This document shows positions 17,114 to 27,437 of a stretch of 64,000 nucleotides of DNA, piece after piece (position 1 is the stretch's first letter; every line of letters starts with the position of its first letter). The position numbers and the translations under genes were made by a program. The notes under the pieces are model-generated. The model did no database searches, had not been told where the DNA came from, and saw only the letters and a program-made list of their open reading frames with translations. Source of the DNA: Ectopseudomonas chengduensis (GTDB lineage Bacteria > Pseudomonadota > Gammaproteobacteria > Pseudomonadales > Pseudomonadaceae). The stretch is taken from the NCBI RefSeq assembly GCF_900102635.1, contig NZ_FMZQ01000001.1:496001-560000 (forward strand), in the 5' to 3' direction.

Positions 17114-19123
17114 TCAGCGCTTGAGCATCGCCCGCATATTGGCCAGGGCATCGTTGCCGCGTGCCGCCTTGACCTCCACCGGCGCCTCTTCCAGGCCTTC
17201 CCACACCAGGTCTTCCGGTGGCAGTTCGTCGAGGAAGCGGCTCGGCGAGCAGTCGATCACCTCGCCGTACTGCTTGCGCTTGGCGGCGAAGGTCAGCGCC
17301 AGGTTGCGCTTGGCGCGGGTGATGCCGACATAGGCCAGGCGCCGCTCCTCCTCGATGGTGTCAGCCTCGATGCTGGAACGGTGAGGGAGAATCTCTTCCT
17401 CGAAACCGATGATATACACCGACGGAAACTCCAGACCCTTGGAGGCGTGCATGGTCATCATCTGCACGCCCTCGGCGCCTTCTTCCTCTTCCTGCTGGCG
17501 TTCGAGCATGTCGCGCAGCACCAGCTTGCCGATGGCGTCTTCGATGGTCATGTCGCCGTCTTCGTCGCGCTCCAGCGTGCTCTTCAGCGCGTCGACGAGG
17601 AACCAGACGTTGCCCATGCGCGCGTCGGCGACCTTGTCGCTGGAGGCGTTCTGCCGTAGCCAGTTCTCATAGTCGATGTCCATGACCATGCTGCGAATCG
17701 CAGCGATAGGATCGTTCTGCGCGCACTCCTGGCGCACCCGATCCATCCAGCGGGTGAAGCGTTGCAGGCGCTCGGTGAAGCGCGCATCGAGATGCTCGCC
17801 AAGGCCGATCTCGCCAGCGGCGGCGTACATGCTGATCTTGCGCTCGTTGGCGTAGTTGCCGAGTTTTTCCAGGGTGGTCGAGCCGATCTCGCGGCGCGGC
17901 ACGTTGATCACCCGCAGAAAGGCATTGTCGTCGTCCGGGTTGACCAGCAGGCGGAAGTAGCTCATCAGGTCCTTCACCTCCTGGCGGGCGAAGAAGCTGG
18001 TGCCGCCGGACAGGCGATAGGGAATCTGGTGGTGCTGCAGTTTCAGCTCCATCAGCTTGGCCTGGTAGTTGCCGCGATAGAGGATGGCGAATTCGCTGTA
18101 CGGGCGCTGGGTGCGCAGGTGCTCGGTGAGGATTTCTAGGGCTACGCGCTCGCACTCGGCGTCTTCGTTGCGGGTGCGGATCACGCGGATCTCGTCGCCC
18201 ATGCCCATCTCGCTCCACAGCTGCTTCTCGAACACGTGCGGGTTGTTGGCGATCAGCACGTTGGCGCATTTGAGGATACGGCTGGTGGAGCGGTAGTTCT
18301 GCTCCAGCATCACCACTTTCAGCGACGGATAGTCCTCCTTGAGCAGCATCAGGTTTTCCGGGCGCGCACCGCGCCAGGCGTAGATCGACTGGTCGTCGTC
18401 GCCGACCACGGTGAACTGGTTGCGCATGCCCACCAGCATCTTCACCAGCAGGTACTGGCTGGCGTTGGTGTCCTGGTATTCGTCCACCAGCAGGTAGCGG
18501 ATGCGGTTCTGCCATTTCTCGAGGATGTCGGCGTGCTCCTGAAAGAGCTTCACCGGCAGCAGGATCAGGTCGTTGAAGTCCACCGCGTTGTAGGCCTTGA
18601 GCGTGCGCTGGTAGTGCAGGTAGACGATGGCGGCGGTCTGCTCCTTGGGATTGCGCGCCTTGGCCAGGGCTTCGTCGGGCAGGATCAGGTCGTTCTTCCA
18701 GCTGTCGATGAGATTCTTCACCTCATCGGCGCCGTCGTCGCCGGAATACTCCTTCTGCATGATGTCGCTGAGCAGCGCCTTGATGTCGCCGTCGTCGAAG
18801 ATCGAGAAGCCGGGCTTGTAGCCCAGGCGCGCGTATTCCTTGCGGATGATGTTCATGCCCAGGTTGTGAAAGGTGGACACGGTCAGGCCGCGCGCCTCAC
18901 TGCCCTTGAGCAGGGTGCCGACGCGCTCTTTCATCTCACGCGCGGCCTTGTTGGTGAAGGTCATGGCGACGATGTGCTGGGCGCGGATGCCGCAGTTCTG
19001 CACCAGGTGGGCGATCTTGCGCGTGATCACGCTGGTCTTGCCGGAACCGGCACCGGCGAGCACCAGAAGCGGGCCGCCGACGTAGTTCACGGCCTCTTGT
19101 TGCCGGGGGTTCAGTCGGGACAT
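17114..19123 (-). CDS. rep: ATP-dependent DNA helicase Rep
   Basis: 669 residues from ATG 19123 (MSRLNPRQQEAVNYVGGPLLV), the expected Rep length; the frame runs 47 codons further upstream without support. Walker A GAGSGKT is at residues 24-30. Other superfamily I motifs include VDEYQDTN, VGDDDQSIYAWRGA, LEQNYRST, GGTSFFARQEVKD, MTMHASKGLEF and VGITRAKR. It is a 3'-5' helicase that clears proteins and restarts stalled replication forks. It is divergent from the GGDEF/EAL gene. Confidence 0.96.
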   Translation of the reverse strand: MSRLNPRQQEAVNYVGGPLLVLAGAGSGKTSVITRKIAHLVQNCGIRAQHIVAMTFTNKAAREMKERVGTLLKGSEARGLTVSTFHNLGMNIIRKEYARLGYKPGFSIFDDGDIKALLSDIMQKEYSGDDGADEVKNLIDSWKNDLILPDEALAKARNPKEQTAAIVYLHYQRTLKAYNAVDFNDLILLPVKLFQEHADILEKWQNRIRYLLVDEYQDTNASQYLLVKMLVGMRNQFTVVGDDDQSIYAWRGARPENLMLLKEDYPSLKVVMLEQNYRSTSRILKCANVLIANNPHVFEKQLWSEMGMGDEIRVIRTRNEDAECERVALEILTEHLRTQRPYSEFAILYRGNYQAKLMELKLQHHQIPYRLSGGTSFFARQEVKDLMSYFRLLVNPDDDNAFLRVINVPRREIGSTTLEKLGNYANERKISMYAAAGEIGLGEHLDARFTERLQRFTRWMDRVRQECAQNDPIAAIRSMVMDIDYENWLRQNASSDKVADARMGNVWFLVDALKSTLERDEDGDMTIEDAIGKLVLRDMLERQQEEEEGAEGVQMMTMHASKGLEFPSVYIIGFEEEILPHRSSIEADTIEEERRLAYVGITRAKRNLALTFAAKRKQYGEVIDCSPSRFLDELPPEDLVWEGLEEAPVEVKAARGNDALANMRAMLKR

Positions 19124-19394
19124 GGGATCGTTCGCAGAAAAAGGGCCGCGCATTTTAACAGGCCTGGCGACTTCTGCCGCGACCGTCCGGAACTGTGGCC
19201 TAGCGCACGAAATTGCATAGCCATGCACTTGGTTAATCACTTTATTCCAGTACTCTGGTCCCACTTGTCGGTTTACTGGCTATACCTCAGGATCTGCACT
19301 ACCTTTCGCACGGATGTGATTGATTAGACGCCGATTACGGCGCGTTAAGGCGACGCGATTCGCCATCATTCTTGTGGTCATTGGGGGAGGTTGC

Positions 19395-21062
19395 TTGTCC
19401 ACGCTCGTCGAACCCTTGCGGTTGGTCCTGTTGGCGGAAACGCCGGACTGGGCCGAATTGTTGCGCGAGCAGTTGAGCGCCCTGGGCAGCCCATCCCCGC
19501 TGATTACCGCGCCGTCATGGGAAGCGGCCAGCAACCTGTTCGATGATCACGCCAGCGGTCTGCTGCTGAGTACCCCGGATCGTCTTCCCGAACCCCATCA
19601 GTGCCCCTTGCCCATCGTCCTGCTGCTCGACGAGGAGCCAGTCGAAGAACCTGCCGGTGTCAGCGACTGGCTGGTGCGCGGCAGCCTCAACCTCGACGTG
19701 CTGCGCCGTTGCCTGCGCTACGTGCGCGAACAGGGCAACCTCAAGCACACCCTGCAGCGCCTGGCCGAACAGGACCCCCTGACCGGCATCGCCAATCGCC
19801 AGGGGTTCCAGACTCTGCTCGCGGCGCGCCTGGCCGAGTGTGGCGGCCGTGGCCTGGTGCTGGGTCACCTCGATCTGGACAACTTCCGTCACGCCAACGA
19901 TGCCCTCGGCTACCAGGCCGGCGACCGCCTGATCCTGCAGGTGGTGGCGCGGCTCAAGGGGCTGCTGCAGCCCTGCGATCAGATCGCGCGTCTGGGCAGC
20001 GACGAATTCGCACTGTTGCTCGATGCACGCCGCGATCCGCAGCGCGTGGAGCACCTCGCCGAGCGCGTCACCGAAGTATTGGGTGAGCCTTACTGGGTGG
20101 ATGGCGAGAGTCTGCTGATCGGTTGCAGCCTTGGCCTGGCGCATGCCCGTGCGGGCGAGGGCGCCGACCCGCTGCTGTGGCACGCGCATATCGCCATGCA
20201 ACAGGCCAAGAATCAGCAAGGCTGCGTGTTTCATGTCTATGATGAACGCCTGAACCGCAGCGCACGCAGCCAGGCCGATCTGGAAGGCGAGCTGCGCCGC
20301 GCTCTACGCCGTGACGAACTGGAGCTGCATTATCAGCCCCGCCTGTGCCTGAAGAGCGGGCGCATCGTCGGCCTGGAGGCGCTGGTGCGCTGGCAGCACA
20401 GCGAGCGTGGGCTGCTTTCGCCCAATGAATTCGTACCGCTGGCCGAAGAAACCGGGTTGATTGTACCGCTCGGTTACTGGGTCATCTCCCGTGCCCTGCG
20501 CGATATGCAGTGGCTGCGTGGGCGCGGCCTGCCGGCACTGCATATGGCGGTCAACCTGTCGTTCCGCCAGTTTCAGGACAGCCAGTTGCTGCCGACCCTC
20601 AGCCGCCTGATCGAAGAACGCGGGGTCGATGCGCAGTGGCTGGAGTTCGAGTTGACCGAAACCGCGGTGATGCGCCGCAGCGATCAGGTGCAGCAGACCA
20701 TGCTGGCGCTTGGGCGGCTCGGCGTGCGTTTCTCGTTGGACGACTTCGGCACCGGCTTCTCGTCTTTCGTTCATCTCAACAACCTGCCGATCACCCTGCT
20801 GAAGATCGACAAGAGCTTTGTCGGTGGCATGGGCGAGCGTGCCGAGAATCGCCAATTGGTGCGGGCGATGATCAATCTGGCGCACAACCTCAATCTCGAG
20901 GTGGTGGCCGAAGGGGTGGAGAACATCGAGCAGCTCGACATGCTGCGCCAGTTTGGTTGCGATCAGGTACAGGGCTACCTGATCAGCAAGGCCATACCTC
21001 TGGCGGAGTTGGCACGCTTTCTGGTGTTCGGCCTGCGCCAGCCGCTGCTCGGCGGCGGCTGA
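19395..21062 (+). CDS. GGDEF/EAL protein, probable cyclic-di-GMP phosphodiesterase (ProE-like)
   Basis: 555 residues from TTG 19395, chosen because GGGGGAGG lies just upstream; an in-frame TTG at 19320 would add 25 residues. A REC-like N-terminal part (about 1-110) is followed by a GGDEF domain whose active site reads GSDEF (201-205), one residue off consensus, and an EAL domain with EALVRW (328-333), DDFGTGFSS and VVAEGVEN. The intact EAL motifs predict c-di-GMP hydrolysis; the GGDEF domain may be regulatory. From memory the gene next to rep in P. aeruginosa is the phosphodiesterase ProE. No membrane segment. Confidence 0.88.
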   Translation: MSTLVEPLRLVLLAETPDWAELLREQLSALGSPSPLITAPSWEAASNLFDDHASGLLLSTPDRLPEPHQCPLPIVLLLDEEPVEEPAGVSDWLVRGSLNLDVLRRCLRYVREQGNLKHTLQRLAEQDPLTGIANRQGFQTLLAARLAECGGRGLVLGHLDLDNFRHANDALGYQAGDRLILQVVARLKGLLQPCDQIARLGSDEFALLLDARRDPQRVEHLAERVTEVLGEPYWVDGESLLIGCSLGLAHARAGEGADPLLWHAHIAMQQAKNQQGCVFHVYDERLNRSARSQADLEGELRRALRRDELELHYQPRLCLKSGRIVGLEALVRWQHSERGLLSPNEFVPLAEETGLIVPLGYWVISRALRDMQWLRGRGLPALHMAVNLSFRQFQDSQLLPTLSRLIEERGVDAQWLEFELTETAVMRRSDQVQQTMLALGRLGVRFSLDDFGTGFSSFVHLNNLPITLLKIDKSFVGGMGERAENRQLVRAMINLAHNLNLEVVAEGVENIEQLDMLRQFGCDQVQGYLISKAIPLAELARFLVFGLRQPLLGGG

Positions 21063-21102
21063 TCCTGGCCCGGACGCAAGCCAGGGAATATGCCGCACAC
21101 GA

Positions 21103-21125
21103 CCCCGGCTTGCATGCGGGCTACG
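21103..21125. repeat. REP palindrome overlapping the MATE stop codon
   Basis: CCCCGGCTTGCATGCGGG followed by CTACG. The minus-strand stop codon of the MATE gene (TAG, bases 21121-21123) lies inside this unit. Confidence 0.75.
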
Positions 21126-22506
21126 ACAGGCAGGTCTCGCCTTCTACCGCAAGTGGCCGCTGCAGGCGCGCAGTTTTCCACTGGAAGCCCAACACCAGAC
21201 CGCTCGCCGTTACCGCCAGGCCGGCAGCCAGGCCCCACCAGACGCCCTGTGCGCCCCAGCCAAGGGCGAAGGCGAACAGCCAGACCAGCGGTGCGCCCAC
21301 GCACCAGTAGCCAGTCAGACCGATCAGCAGGGTGGTGCGGCCGTCGTTCAGCCCGCGGATCGCGCCCATGGCGATGCTCTGCAAACCATCGAACAGCTCG
21401 AACCAGGCGGCGATCGCCAGCAGGCTGACCGCGAGGGTGACGATATTGGCGAACGCCGGGTCGTGGCGGTCGAGGAACAGACCGATGATCCACTCCGGCA
21501 GCAGCCAGAACAGCAGGGCAAACAGCAGCATCAACGCCGCTCCCAGGGCCATGCCCAGATGGCCGCTGAGGCGCGACAGGTGCAGATGCCCGGCACCGTA
21601 ATGCAGGCCGACGCGGAAGGTCACCGCATAGGACAGCCCTTGCGGCACGATGAACGCCAGCGCCACCGTCTGCATGGCGATCTGATGTGCCGCCAGTTGC
21701 ACACTGCCAAGCGCGCCCATGCACAGGGTGGCGAAGGTGAACAGCCCCTGCTCGGCGGCGTAGGTACCGCCAATGGGCAGGCCCAGCCGCAGCAGGGCGC
21801 GCATTTCTGCCCCTTGTGGGCGGCCCACACCGCCCCGCAGTTTGTAGCGGTGATAGGTCGGCGAGAGCAGGATGTACAGTGCCAATGCCAGTGCCATGGC
21901 GCTGCTGACCAGGGCAGTGGTCATGCCGATGCCGGTCAGGCCCAGGCTGGGCAGGCCGAACCAGCCCTTGATCAGCGCATAGTTGATGACGAAGTTGGCG
22001 ATGGTGCCGGCGATGCTGATGGCCATCACCGGGCCAGGGTGACCAATGGCACTGGTGAAGCCGCGCAGCGCCATGAAGCACAGGTAGCCAGGCAGGGCCA
22101 GCGACAGTGGGCGCAGGAACTCCATGGCCTGGCTGGCCGCGCCTGGGTCCTGACCCAGATGCGGCAGCAGCGGGCCTAGACTGTTGAGGCACAGCGCACT
22201 GGCTACGCCCAGCAGCATGGCCAGCCACAGGCCGTTCTGGATCAGACGTGTGATACCCCGCGGATCGCCCGCGCCATGGCGGATGGCGATCAGGCTGCCC
22301 ACCGCGGCGATCACCCCGGTGCAGAAGATCGAGAAGATGAAATAGCAGGTGGCACCCAGTGCGCCGCCGGCCAACTGCTGCGGGCCGAGCATGGCCATCA
22401 TCAGCGTGTCGGTGAAAATCATCAGCGCGTGGGCCAGCTGTGCGGAGATCAGCGGGCCGGCCAGGCGCAGCAGCGCACCCAGTTCGTGGGCAAGGGAATT
22501 CTTCAT
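21121..22506 (-). CDS. MATE family multidrug efflux transporter
   Basis: 461 residues with about twelve hydrophobic segments in two halves, typical NorM/MATE length. The N-terminal region LAGPLISAQLAHALMIFTDTLMMAMLGPQQLAGGALG and the repeated half around LGLPIGGTYAAEQGLFTFATLCMGALGSVQLAAHQIA match the family. It exports cationic drugs in exchange for Na+ or H+ across the inner membrane. The divergent LysR gene at 22646 may regulate it. The stop codon lies within a REP palindrome. Confidence 0.92.
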   Translation of the reverse strand: MKNSLAHELGALLRLAGPLISAQLAHALMIFTDTLMMAMLGPQQLAGGALGATCYFIFSIFCTGVIAAVGSLIAIRHGAGDPRGITRLIQNGLWLAMLLGVASALCLNSLGPLLPHLGQDPGAASQAMEFLRPLSLALPGYLCFMALRGFTSAIGHPGPVMAISIAGTIANFVINYALIKGWFGLPSLGLTGIGMTTALVSSAMALALALYILLSPTYHRYKLRGGVGRPQGAEMRALLRLGLPIGGTYAAEQGLFTFATLCMGALGSVQLAAHQIAMQTVALAFIVPQGLSYAVTFRVGLHYGAGHLHLSRLSGHLGMALGAALMLLFALLFWLLPEWIIGLFLDRHDPAFANIVTLAVSLLAIAAWFELFDGLQSIAMGAIRGLNDGRTTLLIGLTGYWCVGAPLVWLFAFALGWGAQGVWWGLAAGLAVTASGLVLGFQWKTARLQRPLAVEGETCLS

Positions 22507-22645
22507 GATGAGTAAAACTTCGGTAGGGGGAGCATCTCCTGTCTGTCAGGAGATGAGCAATGACCGCTATTCTGTGGTTCTTGTCGATTGCTCACAAAAG
22601 GAAAATAGCCATGCCAGGCATGATTAAAACTCATGGTCCGATGCG

Positions 22646-23566
22646 GTGAGTCGTCGTTTGCCACCGCTTTACGCCCTGCGCGCCTTCGAGGCCGCAGCCC
22701 GGCATGCCTCCTTCACGCGCGCCGCCGAAGAGCTGGCCATCACACAGAGCGCGGTGAGTCGGCATATCCGCACGCTGGAGGAGTACTTCGCCTGCCGTCT
22801 GTTCGAGCGCCGCGGTCGCAGCCTGCACCTGACCGATCCGGCCCGCGCCCTGCTACCGGGGCTGAGTGAGGGTTTCGATGCACTGGAGCGTGCCAGCGCT
22901 GTCTTGCTCGCCGATGATGAGGTGCTGCGCCTGAAGGCACCTTCGACCCTGACCATGCGTTGGCTGTTGGCGCGCCTGTCGCACTTTCGTCTGGCCAACC
23001 CGGATAGCGAAGTGCAGCTCACCAGTGCCTGGATGGACGTGGACAAGGTCGACTTCCGCCATGAACCCTTCGACTGCGCGGTGCTGCTGTCTGATGGTCA
23101 GTTTCCAGATGAGTGGGAGAGCGTGCTGCTGTTCGAGGAATGGCTGATTCCGGTGTGCGCTGCCGGCGATTCTGAGGCCGGCCCCTGGTCGCTGGCGCGG
23201 CTGCGCGCGGCGGAGCAACTGCACCCGACGCCGGATCGTCGCGACTGGCGGCGCTGGTTGCAGGCTACAGGCCTGATCGAACAGGTGCCGCTGAAGACCG
23301 GGCAGCTGTTCGACATGCTCGAATTGGGCATCGTTGCGGCGGCACGCGGCTATGGCGTGTCCATTGGTGATCTGCTGATGGTGGCCGAGGACGTGAATGC
23401 CGGCCGGCTAGGCGTGCCCTGGCCGACGGCGGTATTCAGTGGCGACAGCTACTATATGGTGTGGCCGCGTGGACATCGTGCGCAGACACGACTGCAGCGT
23501 TTGCGTGACTACTTGCTGGCGGAGGTCGCCGCGCTGGCACTGCCCGAGGTCGAGCGTTTGCGCTGA
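22646..23566 (+). CDS. LysR family regulator (GcvA-like), divergent from MATE gene
   Basis: 306 residues with a GTG start at 22646. The N terminus LPPLYALRAFEAAARHASFTRAAEELAITQSAVSRHIRTLEEYF is a GcvA-type LysR helix-turn-helix, followed by an effector domain to residue about 300. It lies 139 bases from the divergently transcribed MATE gene, which is its likely target (inference). GTG is favoured because the conserved HTH begins immediately after it. Confidence 0.87.
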   Translation: MSRRLPPLYALRAFEAAARHASFTRAAEELAITQSAVSRHIRTLEEYFACRLFERRGRSLHLTDPARALLPGLSEGFDALERASAVLLADDEVLRLKAPSTLTMRWLLARLSHFRLANPDSEVQLTSAWMDVDKVDFRHEPFDCAVLLSDGQFPDEWESVLLFEEWLIPVCAAGDSEAGPWSLARLRAAEQLHPTPDRRDWRRWLQATGLIEQVPLKTGQLFDMLELGIVAAARGYGVSIGDLLMVAEDVNAGRLGVPWPTAVFSGDSYYMVWPRGHRAQTRLQRLRDYLLAEVAALALPEVERLR

Positions 23567-23872
23567 ACGGTCATGGCCAGCGCTCAGGGCGCTGACGGCC
23601 ATCCAAGACCGGGCAGGTCGACTGTAGTGTGGCCAGGCTGCTCTCTCTAGTTATGAGTGCCATCATCTATTGAGCGATCGATGAAACCTATCAATCATCA
23701 CTCCGTCACGCTGTTTTGATAATAAATGACGACCGTATGGCGCTTTGATATTGACCGAGCTGAGTGCTCAAGTATCCTCGCGCCCTTTCGCCGAGTCATA
23801 TGACGACTAGGTGGTATCGAAATTGCCTGAGTTATCTGCCCATATGCCCATGGGCGCACACCTGGAGTCCTC
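23567..23872. other. 306-base non-coding gap before the chemoreceptor gene
   Basis: I see no convincing gene here. TAAA at 23723-23726 and GCTTTGAT at 23742-23749 have the 15-base spacing of a flagellar sigma28 promoter (TAAA-N15-GCCGATAA), but the second box matches poorly. The stretch is clearly more A/T-rich than the flanking genes, as expected for promoter DNA. Confidence 0.3.
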
Positions 23873-25849
23873 ATGAATCCTCCTCGCTCTCGTATAGCCC
23901 TGCAACTGGCTGCCATGCTGGCTTTGGTGCTGGTGCTGCTGATCAGCGTCAGCACCCTGTTTGCCCTGCGCTCACTCAACGAGGCCAATCTGGTCACTCG
24001 CGAAAAGCACCTGGGCAGCGAGGCGGGGTTGCTGGCCGACCAGCTCGAAACCTTCCATGGCAGCCTGCGTGAGAGCACGCAGCGTCTGGCTGGATTGTTC
24101 GAACAGCGCTTCAGTACAGGGCTGCAGGTGCGCAGTGACGAGCGTGTGAGTGTCGGCAGCCTGCAGACACCTGCGCTTTACCTGGGGGCTACGCGCTTGA
24201 ACAACGAGTTCACCGAGGTCGATGACTTCACGCGCATGACTGCGGGTGTGGCCACGGTATTCGTGCGTGACGGTAGCGAATTCATCCGCATCACCACCTC
24301 GCTGACCAAGCAGGACGGCACTCGTGCTCTGGGAACGGCGCTTGATCACCAGCACCCGGCCTATCAGCGCCTGCTGGCCGGGCAGAATTACGTGGGCCGG
24401 GCTTTGCTCTTCGACCGCAACTACATGACCCAGTACACCCCCGTGCGTGATGGCAGTGGGCAGGTCATTGCCGTGCTGTTCGTCGGCTTCGACTACACCG
24501 ATGCGCAGAAGCTGCAATTCAAAAAACTGAGCGAATTTCGGATTGGCGAAACGGGCTCACTTGCCCTGCTCGACGAGCAGGGTAAGTGGCTGGTCAAGCC
24601 CGCTGGCACTGGCGCTCTGGATACACTACCGGCAGCCCTCGGCGAGCTGATCGCTCACTCGGGGGACGGCGGTTTCTGGAACGACGGCCAGAATGAGTTC
24701 TACAGTGTCGCCATGCCCTTTGCCGGCGGACCCTGGATGGTGCTGGCGAGCATGCCGCGCGAGGAAATTCAGGCCGTCACCTGGCGTGTCGGTACCCAGC
24801 TGGCGATTGGCAGTGCACTGACCCTGCTGCTGGCGGTGATCGCCGTGGTCTGGCTGTTGCGACGCAAACTGCGCCCGCTGGGCGATCTGGTACAGCAGGC
24901 GCAGGCGCTCGGTGCCGGTGATCTTGGTGCGCGCATGGCGCAGTCCAGCGGCGATGAGATCGGTGAGCTGGCGCGCAGCTTCAACCGCATGGGCGAGGCG
25001 CTGGCAAGCATGGTGGCGGGTATTCGCAGCGCCGCTCAGGATGTCAGCGCGCGCTCGCAAGGGATGTCCACGCTGTCACGTGACGCCTATCAGGGCATCG
25101 ACCAGCAATCCGGCGAGATCAGCAGCATGGCCGGCGCGGTGGAGGAGTTCAGTGCCACCTCGCAGAACATCGCCGACAACATGCGCAGCACCGAACGCCT
25201 GGCCAGCGACAATGCCCAGCAAACCCGCATCGGGCGTACCTCGATGGATCAGGCTTCCGAAGCGCTGGTGCAGATCGCCGAAGCACTTGAGCAAACCTCC
25301 ACGGCCATCAACGGCCTCGGCCAGCGCTCCCAGGAGATCGGCGGTATCGTCAGCGTCATTACGGCGATCGCCGACCAGACCAACCTGCTGGCGCTCAACG
25401 CTGCCATCGAAGCCGCACGTGCCGGCGAGCAGGGCCGCGGTTTTGCCGTGGTCGCCGACGAAGTGCGCAACCTGGCTGGACGCACCCGTGAGGCGACCAA
25501 CGAGATTTCCACCATGATCGGCAGCATCCAGAGCGAGACCAGCAGCGCCATCGCCACCATGGAGCACGGCCGACAATTGATGCAGGATGGCCTGGAACGT
25601 AACGCCAAGGTGGCTGCGGCGCTGGCGCAGATCAGTGAGCAGAGCGCCGAGGCCGGCGAGCAATTCGCCGCCATCACCACCGCTACCAGCGAGCAAAGCA
25701 GCACTGCAACCGTGCTCAGCGCCAACCTGCAGAGCATCGCCCAGGCCAATGGCGAGCAGCGTGAAGTGGTGGCCAACCTGGCCGATACCGCGCGCGAGCT
25801 GGATCGCCTGGCCGCTCAACTGCGTCAGGAGGTCGAGCGCTTCCGCTGA
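23873..25849 (+). CDS. Methyl-accepting chemotaxis protein with periplasmic Cache domain
   Basis: 658 residues. TM1 is about residues 9-31. A periplasmic region (about 32-300) looks like a Cache3-Cache2 fusion ([55 protein letters not shown]). TM2 lies near 305-325, followed by HAMP and a signalling domain with the hairpin [40 protein letters not shown]. It has no C-terminal CheR-docking pentapeptide (ends VERFR). It senses an unidentified small molecule and signals to CheA. Transcribed alone. Confidence 0.92.
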   Translation: MNPPRSRIALQLAAMLALVLVLLISVSTLFALRSLNEANLVTREKHLGSEAGLLADQLETFHGSLRESTQRLAGLFEQRFSTGLQVRSDERVSVGSLQTPALYLGATRLNNEFTEVDDFTRMTAGVATVFVRDGSEFIRITTSLTKQDGTRALGTALDHQHPAYQRLLAGQNYVGRALLFDRNYMTQYTPVRDGSGQVIAVLFVGFDYTDAQKLQFKKLSEFRIGETGSLALLDEQGKWLVKPAGTGALDTLPAALGELIAHSGDGGFWNDGQNEFYSVAMPFAGGPWMVLASMPREEIQAVTWRVGTQLAIGSALTLLLAVIAVVWLLRRKLRPLGDLVQQAQALGAGDLGARMAQSSGDEIGELARSFNRMGEALASMVAGIRSAAQDVSARSQGMSTLSRDAYQGIDQQSGEISSMAGAVEEFSATSQNIADNMRSTERLASDNAQQTRIGRTSMDQASEALVQIAEALEQTSTAINGLGQRSQEIGGIVSVITAIADQTNLLALNAAIEAARAGEQGRGFAVVADEVRNLAGRTREATNEISTMIGSIQSETSSAIATMEHGRQLMQDGLERNAKVAAALAQISEQSAEAGEQFAAITTATSEQSSTATVLSANLQSIAQANGEQREVVANLADTARELDRLAAQLRQEVERFR

Positions 25850-25850
25850 T

Positions 25851-27344
25851 TCATCCCGCGGCGGGGCGATACTGCAGCGCTTCGGCCAGATGTTCACGGC
25901 TGATCTGCTGCTGCTCCGCCAGGTCTGCCAGTGTGCGCGCCACCTTGAGCACTCGGTGCGCGGCGCGTAGCGACAGGCCGAGACGTTCGCAGGCGCTCTC
26001 CAGCCACTGACGATCCGCGCCGCTCAGGGCGCAGTGCTGGCGCAGGCCGGGCAAGTCGAGAAAGGCATTGGCCGTCCCTTGACGTTGCAGTTGTCGCTCA
26101 CGTGCCCGCGCCACTTTGGATGCCGCCTGCGCAGTGCTTTCGCCATCTTGCGGTGGGGCGTTCAATATCGTCGTTTCGCGGGCGACCGTCAGGTGCAGGT
26201 CGATGCGATCGAGCAGTGGCCCGGACAGCTTGGCGCGGTAACGCTGGATCTGCTCCGGTGTGCAACGACAGCGGTTGCTCGGGTCGCCCAGATAGCCGCA
26301 AGGGCAAGGGTTCATGGCGGCAACGAGTTGAAAACGCGCGGGGAAACGTACCTTGTCGCGTGCCCGGGCAATGACGATGTGGCCGCTTTCCAGCGGTTCT
26401 CGCAGCACCTCCAGCACTTTCCTATCGAATTCCGGCAGCTCATCGAGGAACAGGATGCCCATATGGGCCAAGGTTATTTCACCAGGTTGCGGGCGACTGC
26501 CACCCCCCACCAATGCCGGCCCGGAGGCGCTGTGGTGCGGCGTGCGAAAGGGGCGCTGCGGCCAGTGCTGCAGCGGCAGATGGCTGGCTACCGAATGGAT
26601 GGCGGCGACCTGCAGGGCCTCGCTCTCGTCCAGAGGCGGCAGCAAGCCGGGCAGGCGGCTGGCGAGCAGCGTCTTGCCGGTACCGGGTGGGCCGCTGAGC
26701 AGCAAGTTATGCGATCCAGCGGCGGCCACCAGCAACGCACGTTTGGCGGCCAACTGGCCCTGCACTTCAGCCAGATCCGGATAGGGCAGGCTCTGCCTGA
26801 GCAGACCTTGGGCGGCGTAGGGTTCGAGAGGAGCACTGCCGTTGAGGTGCGCGGCGATCTGCAGCAGGTGCTCGACGGCGATTACCTTCAGCCCTGAGGC
26901 CAGGCTGGCCTCTTCGGCATTGGCCTGTGGCACCAATAGGGTGCGCCCGGCTGCGCGCGCGGCCAGGGCTGCCGGCAATACGCCCTGCACGGGACGCACC
27001 GCGCCGGACAGCGCCAGTTCGCCCAGGCATTCGCATTCGTCCAGGGATTGAGCCGGCACCTGGCCGCTGGCCGCGAGAATCCCCAGGGCGATGGCGAGAT
27101 CGAAACGGCCGCCGTCTTTCGGTAAATCGGCGGGCGCGAGGTTCAAGGTGATGCGTTTGCTGGGGAATTCGAAGGCGGCATTGAGGATGGCGCTGCGCAC
27201 GCGATCCTTGCTCTCCTTGACTGCTGTCTCCGGCAGGCCCACCAGCGTCAGGGAGGGTAGGCCGTTGGCCAGGTGCGCTTCGACGGTGACAGCCGGTGCT
27301 TCGACGCCGACCTGGGCACGGCTGTGAACGATGGCCAGGGACAT
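25851..27344 (-). CDS. comM: YifB/ComM family Mg chelatase-like AAA+ ATPase
   Basis: 497 residues, standard for ComM. The N-terminal Lon-like S5 domain (SLAIVHSRAQVGVEAPAVTVEAHLANGLPSLTLVGLP) is followed by an AAA+ module with Walker A GPPGTGKT, Walker B ILFLDELPEF and a C-terminal Mg-chelatase-type domain (RFQLVAAMNPCPCGYLGD). ComM is a hexameric branch-migration helicase that extends heteroduplex during natural transformation. It is convergent with the chemoreceptor gene, one base from its stop. Confidence 0.92.
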   Translation of the reverse strand: MSLAIVHSRAQVGVEAPAVTVEAHLANGLPSLTLVGLPETAVKESKDRVRSAILNAAFEFPSKRITLNLAPADLPKDGGRFDLAIALGILAASGQVPAQSLDECECLGELALSGAVRPVQGVLPAALAARAAGRTLLVPQANAEEASLASGLKVIAVEHLLQIAAHLNGSAPLEPYAAQGLLRQSLPYPDLAEVQGQLAAKRALLVAAAGSHNLLLSGPPGTGKTLLASRLPGLLPPLDESEALQVAAIHSVASHLPLQHWPQRPFRTPHHSASGPALVGGGSRPQPGEITLAHMGILFLDELPEFDRKVLEVLREPLESGHIVIARARDKVRFPARFQLVAAMNPCPCGYLGDPSNRCRCTPEQIQRYRAKLSGPLLDRIDLHLTVARETTILNAPPQDGESTAQAASKVARARERQLQRQGTANAFLDLPGLRQHCALSGADRQWLESACERLGLSLRAAHRVLKVARTLADLAEQQQISREHLAEALQYRPAAG

Positions 27345-27376
27345 GATCGCTCCTTGATCAAGTGGGGTGCAGTGCC

Positions 27377-27429
27377 TGTAGGAGCGGTTTCAGCCGCGAA
27401 GCCTGTTCGCGGCTGAAGCCGCTCCTACA
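27377..27429. repeat. Paired REP (GTAGGAGCGG type)
   Basis: TGTAGGAGCGGTTTCAGCCG... (27377-27399) and its near-perfect inverted complement ...CGGCTGAAGCCGCTCCTACA (27407-27429), separated by seven bases, between comM and ubiK. This is a classic Pseudomonas REP pair. Confidence 0.9.
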
Positions 27430-27437
27430 ACATAACC

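Noticed and set aside
18236..19327. Plus-strand 363-codon frame antisense to rep
   Set aside because: Shadow of the rep helicase; composition is typical of antisense GC-rich frames.
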